Source of the DNA: Apostichopus japonicus | Taxonomy: Eukaryota; Echinodermata; Holothuroidea; Aspidochirotida; Stichopodidae | DNA length: 64,000 bases | Assembly (NCBI RefSeq): GCF_037975245.1 | Contig: NC_092583.1 | Location: 15,657,264 to 15,721,263, forward strand | Direction: 5' to 3' | Part shown: piece by piece, positions 51,201 through 63,200 of the stretch | Layout: each line of letters begins with the position of its first letter | Numbering within the stretch: the first letter of the stretch is position 1 | The notes under the pieces: model-generated | Told to the model about the DNA's origin: nothing | The model's input: the letters and a program-made list of their open reading frames with translations, nothing else | The model's database searches: none | Made by a program: the position numbers and the translations under genes

Positions 51201-54200
51201 TATCTCAAATGTGGGAACATCACACATACAGCAAAGATCAGTCCCAAAGGGAACTCGATCATGTGTTATAAAAGCATTATACCCAAACCAGCGGTAATAG
51301 CTGAAAGTATTAAAGGAGCTTCGATGCTTCATCACAAGGAAACACAAGCTGCTAATATTATATTTTCAGCTTTGCAAACACATATGGGACCAACTATGAT
51401 TCATTTGAGCAAAACTACCTGACATTTTGTTATATACTAACAAAACTCACCAAGCAATCAACAAAGTTTACATTTCACAGAAAAGGTGGCTTTCATTAAA
51501 GTTAAAAATAAAAAATGTAATTAATTGCATGTGACACCTTTTTTTCTCAGTTTAAGGCTCTAAGAAGATGGATATGACAACACTGTGATGAGCAACAAAG
51601 ATAAAGACAGAATCATCAGATGTTACAATAAAACATTTACATGCACCTATAGCCAGGCTGGCATACAGGGTTTACTATGCCCTATGCCCATGCCCCTTCA
51701 TATGTACAAAAACTTCACAAGTTACATGAAACAATTATTGTGCCCCCTTGTTTAAATTATTGATGCCTCTCTGTACATTGTTGGTGCCCTTCCATTACAT
51801 TGTCGGTTAACCTTCCAGCTCAGAACTTCTGGCTAAACATGCCTCATTTATTACGACCATGCAGAGATTTTTTATATTTTTTATTGTATTTTAGAGCTTA
51901 ATAGCTTGCTGGGCATTTTTTTGCTGTAATTAGTGGTATATTTGCTGGGTTGAGGTTCTGTGGTTCATTGCTTCATTAAATTTTACATTAAGATATATTC
52001 ATTAATGCACATGAAGAATGCGCTCATTGTTTTTAGAGTTTATGTTAATGCCCTTATTAGATTCACCTACTGTACAACAACCTTGTAACTTAAGTTGACC
52101 CAGGTTGCCAGTTCACAATGCTGAAAGTTGCTAGGAAAAAGGTTTTGCATTCATATATCCAAACTTTCTCAAAAAGGTATCAGACAAATTTTGAAGCAAT
52201 TTTCACGTTAGAAATAGATTTTATGCACGCAACTGCATAATGCAGAAAGAACATGAAGCTATGCGGCAATTGCTGCCATTGCCTAAGCCACTTTAAAAAG
52301 GCAATTTGTTTGCGAGCAAGATTTCTGCTAAAAGCTAAAACTTAATATGACAAAAATTCTTTTCTAGAATTTCTTATCCTTGGAGACATTTCCAGATGTT
52401 GAAAAATGTTATTAGACGTTTTCAAGTAGTGAGGGAAGAGTTTTTGACGACAGCAAAGAGCTTCGTCGCAAAGTGACTTGCGCATTATCAGCGAAGGGTT
52501 ATTAGACATTCTAGCTGATATTTGAGGAAATTTGTCCCTATCGCTGCAGCAGTCATTTTCAATGTTTGACAAGATAAGTAACACATCAACAAATTGCACG
52601 CACTAACAGATTGACAAATTCCTTACAATTAAGCCAAGAACCCTCAATAACACCTTTATTGCTGCTGACATTAATTTGTTGGCACCATGCAATAGTTGGA
52701 AAAGGTTTCTTGGGCCATCTATTCACATATGAAACACATAGATCACTTAGCGGATATATTTTGCAATCACAATGCCATTAGGGAACAATATCTAGCCATT
52801 GGAATTAGAAATTAATGTTTGCTATTGGGATGAGTAATACAGCACTATGGATTCATGGGCCACTTTTCTCTTTTACAAAGAAGCATCCATATTAATGTGT
52901 CATTATGAAAATGAGCGGTATGCTATTTGCATGCATTAGAGTAACAGATAAAACCTAGCAACAGTTAGCTTAGACAAATTTCAGAGTAAACTTGTTGGAA
53001 AGGAGTCTTCGTAATACTTCTGGCTACAGGAAAGCAAATTACTTTAATAACAAAGGAAATTATTATATGAAATGGTTAGTTTCTTCCACTCTTCTACAAA
53101 AGTCATAATTAAGTGATCTACAGAATACTAGAACTGTGAGTGATATTCTTAGCACAGAGCTGCTGAATTTTGGAGGATAATTGCCAAAATTCTGTCATCT
53201 TTGAGACTTTGACAACTCCCCGCATGCATATATGTGTATATATAATATAAATATGTAGATGAATAAGTAAAAACATGAAAGGCCAATGCAGTAATCAGTG
53301 ATATTTGGTAAGGGTTTGTAGTTGCTCAAGCAAAACTAAAGATACATTGAGAAATATCTTCCCCATCTGTTCAGTATTTCCTTTACTTCACAGTTTGTTG
53401 AATTATTTACAAAATGGGAAAGTGGGCGGTTACTGAAAGCATTGCAGCAGAATATTGTGGGGGGGGGTACTCGAAAGCATTGAAGCAGAATTTGTTGTGT
53501 TAGTGCTTTTTATTTGGGGGGGGTGTTTATATCAAGCCATGCAAAACACAGAAAGCTGGCAGAAGAAATGTGTAATGCATGTTTGACGATTGTTAATTAA
53601 TAAAGAAATGGACTAGCTAACAGATGTTGTATAGCCTGGGTTATCAAGTGCAGTTTCTTATTTCTTGGTTTCATGCACCCTTGCAAGTTCTTGCCCTCTT
53701 GGCATATGGGATATAAAGTGATGACATATATGTTAGCACTTTATTTTGCTTTGCTACATGTTAATTCTCTGTAATAGTATTCTGGTAATTGTTGGTGATG
53801 ATTGGGTTATATACATGGAATGAGCACACACTGCTGTGTAGGTTAAGTGCAACTCACAATTAATAATTGTTCGATTTTTGTAGTTCTTAGTTAGCAATTT
53901 CTATCACTGGATATTAATGAACTTTACAGATGTTTGCATATCAATGTTGATAAATAAATCACTTTACATTTATACAAAATGTCTAAAAGCAATGTTTCAG
54001 CATATTCTGGAAGCACATACTCTCAATGCATGACCCCTGACCCTTGCTGAATATGCAGATTTTAGTTGTTTTTTCTGTCATATAGATACATTTGGCATTA
54101 TTGACCCTTTGTTTTGTTAAAGTTTTCTGTGTAACTTAGCCACACGGTTTACCTTATGTCTGCACCCTTATTGCATAGATGATTACATTTTCCAACTTCT

Positions 54201-57200
54201 TCTCTGTTTATGCAATTATTCCTTCATGCATCGATTCCTCTTGACTATAGGTCTTTGTACCCCTGGTGTTTGAAATTGTCTTCATCTGTCACAATCTATC
54301 TTCGGTGTGTCAAATTTGTCACGATGATCATCTTTTAGCAAATATTAAAATCCTTATTGCCAGGATATCCGTTCCAACGTTATCATGAAGTACTTCAGAT
54401 GTTATAAAGTTCAAGTCTGTTGTCAGTATATAATTTACACAGTGCATAACCTAGTTTAATTGATACAACTAGGCCTCAATATAGTATTGCTTTAAGTATG
54501 TTAGGCTACATGAAATCAGCACAATGAGTCAGTTGCACAATACTTTACATTGTACGGTACGATTAGTTGAGTAAGATCATATATAACAATTGTTATATTC
54601 TCTGTGCTTGATTAAATTTCTAATCAGTTGACTAGACAAGAAATTTCTGATGATTCCATGAGAAGATATTGACATGTAATGAGTATATGTATATAATACA
54701 GAATGTAAACATTTGTCCTCATGCCGTTCCAACACACTATAAATGAGAATGCCAGAAGTCTTCAATCTGATTGTGATATGCAATTTATTCGTATAAAAGT
54801 CTTGTGATTTTGTCATTGTACACATCACCTTTTGCCAGGAACATACAGTATTATAATCAAAAGCATTCTTATGAACTCATCATCACATGTAAGAGAAAAT
54901 TATTTACTTGATGATTACTTTTGTTGTGATCTTCAACTATACACATAAATTATGAGTCAATTAACATACATCAAGTCAGTTTCGTAGGCACTAGAAGTAT
55001 AGATATCATATTCTTACCCTAATAATTATAAACTAATTTTATCCATCTTGCACCAAAAAAATACCAGATTGTATTGTGTGATGGATTAAAAAAAATTATT
55101 TCAAGGTCGTTTACATATGTTGTGTATAACCTTATCGAGATGTACCTTAAAATTCATATTCAATTAATCCATTCAAAGTATGTAAGTTTACTTTGATTAA
55201 CTTTATGATATTAAGTCATAATAAAAGCTTTCCATGTTGGCCTCTCCAAGTATATATTTTCTTATCTGTGGCATATATTATGCCTTATTTTATTATATCT
55301 TGCGGCAAATATTATATACCTAGTCATAATTAACTCTACTATGTAACTCTGTGCTAGCTTCCACTGTATAATTATCAGTACTTGGTACTAGTAATTGGTC
55401 GGTTGAGCTGAAGTACTGAATAAAAGTGGCTTATTGAATTTCCCTGAAGAAGACTTTAATTAACGCAGGATGGTTCAAACAAGCATTTCCTCAGACCACC
55501 AGATCATTACAACAGTATTCGTGCAGTTTTACTCAAATTTGTCTGATCAGGCACGTACTGCATGCAGCTTCAGTTTTCAAAAGAAAAAAACCAACTATCG
55601 GAAATAAGACATGCATCAAAGGTTTCCTTGGCGATGATTCCATAATTCCGCTTCTCTTCATAAAGGAGTTGTTGCCAGAAGCATAATTCAGTCAACTGGA
55701 AAACAAAATATAGAAAGCTGAAAAGGGAAAGAAGAAAATCTGACAAATATCTTACTCATAATTTCTTCTTAGCAGCATGAAATAAGTATTTAGTATGAAA
55801 TAAGAAATTTTCTCTTTAAGATGTAATCCATCAATTTCTGTTTATAGAGGAATATGATTTTATAAGATTTCTAGTAATATATTTCACAATAAGATTATTA
55901 GACATACTGGCTTTAAAACCATCTTGCCAGTAATGGAATATTTTTAATACTAATGGTCTGTTCTGGATTTTGTGTTACTTTTGTTTAGAAGGCAGTGCAT
56001 TTACAGTATATTGATGATTTGGATTTATGCAAATATCTGTCGTTTGTTATTGCCAAGGAATAAAGCTACTTTTGAAAATTTGTCCACTTTTAATGGGGCG
56101 TAAGCCTTTCTCTGCAATTTCGTGGTTAAACTTACAAAGTTAGGAACCAAAGCTCGAAAATTAAAGTAACGTGATTCGAATCAGCCATAAATTTGTTGAA
56201 GAATAGCTCTGTAATGAAAAATCTATCGATATAGATAGATATATATGTATATATATATATATATATAAGGTACAAACATTAATCGTAAGAAACACTTTTC
56301 CATGGTTTTTCAAAACATATTTTAGTTATAATTTGACTGTTTAGAACCCTAAACTCAGTTTTTATCATCCCAGTATGTAAACTGCCTATTCTAGTCATTA
56401 ATGATAAACCTATGAATGATAGATTGAGCATGGGAGGCCTAGCTCTCTCGACAATCTGCATTTTAAATCGACCGAAAAATTCACAGTCCGAGGGTTGATG
56501 AACCAGAGGCCATTGGCTTTGCCAACGAAAAAATTCACAGCTTGATATGCAATTTGCATCTGTGCTTCCTCAGTCAACAGATGTGAAGTGACTTTATGCA
56601 CAGTGGTTAATTTTATGTATTGCCTTTAAGTCCTGGCTTCCATATTTATTTTAGTGGAACTTGACTGCTCTGTCAGATAGATGCATTGCTTTTCTATCCC
56701 CGTCCTCCTCGTTTTGAAAGTCAGAAGGATTAGCAGGATTTGACTAAAAAGCATAAAAATTCTATGAGAATTATTGGAGACAGCTAATTATATGACATTT
56801 AAAAAAAGATAACATCTGCAGAATTATTAGATTAATTAGTTTCCCAACATTTTTGTTTCCTCTAGCCAAGTTTTTTCATAAATTTTTTTCTTTCTTGTTT
56901 TTCTCTTCTGGTTTTTGTGCAAAAGTATAGATGCTTGCAAATAGGTTGGTAGTTTCCAGCAGTTCTGCCAAGCCTGCAGACTATAACTGTAGATAAGTCA
57001 CATGGATCTAGAATTTCTTTATATAAAAATGAACATCAAATTGAGTATTTAGTGATTTTATTTGAACTTTCAATGCCGAGGAAATGTTCACAAGTATTTA
57101 ATATCCATTTGACAAGCAAATCAGAAATTTTCAAACTTTATCACTCCAACTTCATTTTGTTTATACGAGACTAGAGCTACCAGCATTACAAGGTTCGTTT

Positions 57201-60200
57201 GTATTGGAGAATTGGGCAAAATTTACTGGAAAGTAGCTTTGCCTTCACAGCAGCTCATTAGAGCACCATCTTGAAAAGACAGAATTAAGCAAAATCATGT
57301 GACTTAAATTAGAAACATGAATATGTGATAAAAACTGGGTTTCAGTCAATAGATCAATATATCAGTTCTGTTGTAGTTATGATGTTCTATTGATCAGAAA
57401 ATGACGATTAAAACTATAAAGGCAGTCTCACTTCCAATGTATCCCTTAGTTTTGAAACCTTCATCCATTTTCATATCTCACCTTTTTTATATTCTTTTTT
57501 GGGGGGGCCTTAGGGAAGGTTAGAAAATTTTGAAAAGACAATAAAACCACACTTATTAGCTTTTCAAAGAGGCCTTCTTGTAAATATCATTAACGGCCAA
57601 GTTACATTATGGATTTTTCTCCAATGGTAATGATTATGGAATTATTAGGCTCATCGTCTGTAATATTCTTTCACGATAGGACACATACTTCTATCGGCAG
57701 CAAGATGGAAGTGATTTTCTTAGATTTTCAATAAAAAAAAACACATTTTTGCATGAAAGAAAAATTGGCAGAATATAGCTAATTTATCTTGTAAAGAAGT
57801 ACAACATTTTCAAAATGGGGGTGGGGAGAGTCTGAAATTAGGACTACACAGTGCTTAGTATTAGGAGTAATTTGCACAGTTGGTTTGAAAGATTAAACTG
57901 CAAGAGAAGAAAAAACCTTATTGCAATTCATCCAGATGTAAACTGTTGAAGATTAAATTTGTAAACAAGGCATTAAGATTTTAAACATTATAACTGTGCT
58001 GTATAATAAAACTAAATTTTGTGGAATCAAGTATGTCAGTTGGTAAGAAAGAACCTTGTGTACAATGTCAACTATAACCAGAGTTAAGTATACTGCTCAC
58101 TTACATGTCTGCACACAATTAAAGCACTATTTTTTGCCTTTTGAGCTTGTATCTACTGTAATTGAAATGCAAGTTTAAAAATCCATATTTATAGAAAATA
58201 AATCATTTAGCCATTTTCTTGACATGTGTTTTAATTTCATTTATGATTTTCTCCGATTGTAGACACAGGGAGACATCTGGTACCGAAGTTTGAATTCGAG
58301 GATGTCTTTGAAAGTTCGATGAAAGAAAACTTGTTCCATTATCATTGGCTAGATGGTACGTAGTACACTTTTGCATATATTTGGCACTTTGCCAGTCCTT
58401 GGTCACTCGCCAATCTCTCCACAAATGAAAGTATTTTACCGCATGGTGTTTGAATCATGAAGAAACATACACAGATAACTAACAGCAATAAGACCGTAAT
58501 TTCAAGGGAAAAGCCTGTTGTTGTTTTTCTTGTTTCCCGTTTTTGAGGGTGGAATGTTGTTCAAAATTTGATTTCTTCTAATGAGTTAAAACTGCAATCT
58601 GTTATGTTTGCCAGATGTGAAGCAATCGCTATGCTGAAGGCCGGCATATTTTTTGCTCGCAATAAATTGGTTTTCAAATTGTTTTTCGGCTCTTTCATTG
58701 GATATAAATGCAGATAACAGTGCAAGATAGCATTTCTTAAAGTTCTGTTATGTTTTGTTTGCTTTTCTGAAGGAGTGATGTGCATTTCAGAGTTTTGCAA
58801 CCTTATCCTTACCTGTCTTTGCATATTTTGCACTCTGCTTTTCTGCAGAGTTGAATTCTACATTCTGTGTTTATAAAAGTTAGTTTATAAAAGAATTAAG
58901 GCACAGTGTTTGGACCATAGTCGGTGATAACAAAGGAATTAACAGGGATGTTAAAACATCTTAAGATGATTCTTGTAGGATTCAAATGTCAGGCCTTCAT
59001 GAATTACCGCCACAGGTTTGTGTGGTAGATGAGTAGTTATATTTTTCACATCTCAAATTTTCATCATCTTATTGAACGTTAAAGTTTGTCAACATCAAAC
59101 ATTTGATCAATTAATATTAGTAAACTTAGCGTTACAGCTTAAACTATAAGATATACCCTTGCCAAAAGATGGCAAACGTTCATTTTCTTTTTGGGAAAAA
59201 AGTTTGAAAGGATTTTTGCTCAGTTTAGACTGGAAAATGTTTGAATGGCATATGAAGCATCCAACTATTAAGAAAACATCTTTTACATGCGCTCGGTAGG
59301 ACACACAACGGTTACGCTCATAGCACACACAGACCTACGCTAACTCTAATGACTTTTTATTGATTAGACGTCTCTAAACTTTGTGAAGAACGGCCTAAGC
59401 CTGCACAAAAGGCTTTTTTCCCCCTTAATATATTGCGAGTGGAAAAACGTTAATATTTTAAAGCAGTATGGGAGGTTTCCTTTCCTATTAGTTTTTAAAT
59501 AATATATGACAGTCTGGAATGAAGAATAAGTATATTAAATTTTGTGTAAGATGTCTGATGGTTGTAAAATGCTTGCAAAAGAACACTCAGTTTTGTATTT
59601 AATGGTCACAAGGTCCTTTTAGATAAAAAAATCTCTGTTATGTTCTGCTGTGATTTTCTGTGAATCTTAGAATTATTAGAATATGTTTTGGTTTGGTGTC
59701 ATCAAAGTTTTGTATGCATTTATAGAATGATTCTTGAAATCAAATAAGGCCCTTAATACTGCTTAAATTTTAGAAGCTTACAAGATGTTATTGTTTGATA
59801 TTTTCAATGTTGTGTTTGCCTTCTAAGTGTGATTCCTTAGGTTGAACAAAGCCATCTCGTTGTTCTTAGTTCCCGAGATATTGCAACCATTTAAAGCAGT
59901 ACAGAAATTTGGACCATGGACCTTAATGTAAACAAACATGACCTAATCGATCTCTAACGGCAAGCTCAAAAGAAAACTGAAAATGACTTTCAAAATGTGT
60001 GGGAAAATCTTGTGACCTATCAAAAAGTTTTCCTTACCCAAAGAGTGGGTCACGTCCGAAGGTTTGTGGACCATCGGTACATTAGATCGTAACAAATCCA
60101 ACGCAAAGTGCAAAACATCCTTTCAACCGTTTCAGAATAAGTAGAGAGACTGCGGGTGGTTGGAGCAGAGAGGAGGAGGAGTCCATCTCTTGGCGAGGGA

Positions 60201-63200
60201 GAGAGAAATGGAAAGATGATTCATCCTAGAAATAAAGGAGACAGGTCTTTCTTTCCTCCTCTCCTCTCCTCTCCTCTCCTCTCCTCTCCTCTCCTCTCCT
60301 CTCCTCTCCTCTCCTCTCCTCTCCTCTCCTCTCCTCTCCTCTCCTCTCCTCTCCTCTCCTCTCCTCTCCTCTCCTCTCCTCTCCTCTCCTCTCCTCTCCT
60401 CTCCTCTCCTCTCCTCTCCTCTCCTCTCCTCTCCTCTCCTCTCCTCTCCTCTCCTCTCCTCTCCTCTCCTCTCCTCTCCTCTCCTCTCCTCTCCTCTCCT
60501 CTCCTCTCCTCTCCTCTCCTCTCCTCTCCTCTCCTCTCCTCTCCTCTCCTCTCCTCTCCTCTCCTCTCCTCTCCTCTCCTCTCCTCTCCTCTCCTCTCCT
60601 CTCCTCTCCTCTCCTCTCCTCTCCTCTCCTCTCCTCTCCTCTCCTCTCCTCTCCTCTCCTCTCCTCTCCTCTCCTCTCCTCTCCTCTCCTCTCCTCTCCT
60701 CTCCTCTCCTCTCCTCTCCTCTCCTCTCCTCTCCTCTCCTCTCCTCTCCTCTCCTCTCCTCTCCTCTCCTCTCCTCTCCTCTCCTCTCCTCTCCTCTCCT
60801 CTCCTCTCCTCTCCTCTCCTCTCCTCTCCTCTCCTCTCCTCTCCTCTCCTCTCCTCTCCTCTCCTCTCCCCTCCTCTCCCCCTCCCCTCCCCTCCCCTGG
60901 GCTAGGAAATGAACCTTGATCGGAAATCCAGAGAGAGATAGAATTTGGGGCCATATTGTGGTGGATTTTGCCAGCCCTAGCTGTATCAAATGCATAATGT
61001 ACCAACTCATGCAGCTATAAGATAGGAGGATACTTGCTAGCATGATAACAATGTTTGAAAAGTCTGTTGCTTAACATTGTATTCTGGAGACATTTATGGA
61101 AACTGAATTTGGTTGTTTTCATTAGTCTCCATGTTCACAATACTTTCATAAATTGGCATTTTCTGAGCAAGGTTACTGAATTTCTCTATCATCAGTAAAG
61201 TGTTTTTATCATTTAGTTCTCAGACGGCAAGTTTTAGAATATTTTGGATTGTACATCATTTGAGTTTCATATTTTTTAGAAACAATTTAATGAATTTTGT
61301 TACTTGATTTAGTCGGAAGAAAGAATTTTTTTTCATCTTCATATATTTTTTATTTTTCTTTCTTGCAGAATCAGTTTACGTCTCCAGGAATGAAGAAAAT
61401 AACCTCGTCAAGCGAGATGTTCTGAAGAATAATTCCGAAATAGTTCTCCTAGACAATAGGACATGGGTATGTTTCATCTAAGATAACATTTCCATGAGTA
61501 AAATTGAAAGAAGCTAGTGAAATTATTATGATTTTTTTAAATCTTTTATCCTGATGATGTGCTCAGGTGGGGAAAAGGGGAATGGGGTATTTTATTGTAA
61601 AAGCGTGCATGAGTAAAAGGCTTCATTGGGTTATTTTAATACAATATTATTTCTTTAAATAGCTTTTCTTTACAGAAATTGAATATACATATTGGGAGGT
61701 GTTAAGATACTGGCAGAGATTCAACTTCACTGACAGAATGAACTGTGATTCCAAATTTGTTGTCTGTTTTTGCTCTTTTTTGCAGAATGTGGAAGGTGCA
61801 TCAGACTTTTCTGTCAGCCCTGACGTAAAGTATATCTTACTCATCTGCCATAAAGTCCACGAATACGGGCAGAGTTATTCAGCAATATACAAGATTTATG
61901 ACGTCGATGAACAGTAAGTCACGTGATTCGAAAGTATTCTTGGTCTTGCAGCGTCGTCGTGGGAAGTCTTCATGACACAATTATATTGTGACAAGATAGC
62001 ATCATGATGTGACGGTATTGTGACATAATGGCATCATGATGTGATAGTATTGTGACATGATGGCATGTTGATGTGATAGTATTGCCACATGATGGCATCA
62101 TGTAATGATGCTTTTGTGACTACATGATGATAAAATTATGATGTGAAGGTATTGTGCTGTTATGGCATCACATCATGATGCTATTGTGACATGATGGCGA
62201 CATGACGTGACATGAGATATACATGAAGTCATTGTGATCTAGTGACATCATGACATATTAAAAGGCATGAATGCATCACTATGTGATAGTATCATGACAC
62301 AGAATGCTTCATAAAATGAGTAATGACATCATGACATGAATGAGTCATGTTATGATGGCGTGATGTGACAAGAAGACATCAGCAATAAAGACTGTTAATA
62401 CACAGTTTCATCTCATTATTTTGTTTACACATGAAGATATTCAGTATGTACTTAACCAAAACAAATGCATATGCAGGCGTTTCACATAAATACTATGTGT
62501 TCCTTCCTTGAGTCATTTGTTCCTTAGTACAGTATATTGTTATCGATCCCTCCTGTAGACAACATTCAAGCTAGAAATTTTCTATTTAAGGTCATCTTAA
62601 AGGTAAAAAAAAAGAAGAAAGAAGTCAGAATTGAAATTTGTCACTAGTGTTTTCATTCCCATATATATTCCAAGCTATAGTAAAACAGAGATCCAGTCAA
62701 GGGTTTGATTACAAGAGATCCAAGGAAGGCCGAATACATCCCTGGCCTTGTTTTACTCCTCGCATGGGTGACAAGGCTGTCATTTCCTCGTGTTGATCTG
62801 CATTGATTTGACGTCAGCCATCACGTTCCTTTCAATATTTAATCATCCAATCAAGTTTTCTTTGATCTATTTCTTGAATTTCAAGGAGGATAATAATATC
62901 AGCTGGAGGATTCTGTGTTCATTGGTAATAATCTATGATAGCCAGTGGTCGGTGCCAGAATTCACTCCTTTGAATATTAACACATAGAAAATCCTGAAAT
63001 TTTGCATAAAAGTTTCAAGTCATTCCCAGCTGAAGTTGAAGACTTTCGCGTCTGTCATGAACCATCAAAAAATGTAGCTTCTGGTGGTAAACATGGTTGT
63101 CTGGTTTCCCATTGGCTCTGGTGTACCATGTGATGAGCTGATTTTTAATGTACTGTCTGCGTATCCATGTATCATAGGCATTGTCTTCAAATTTTAAGAT

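Noticed and set aside
58203-58424. Minus-strand frame over exon 3
   Set aside because: Antisense shadow of the DPP exon at 58263-58355.
60132-61043. Long open frames on both strands (up to 303 codons) over the CTCCT array
   Set aside because: The pentamer unit has no stop in several frames. The predicted proteins are pure low-complexity repeats, and the region is inside a DPP intron.
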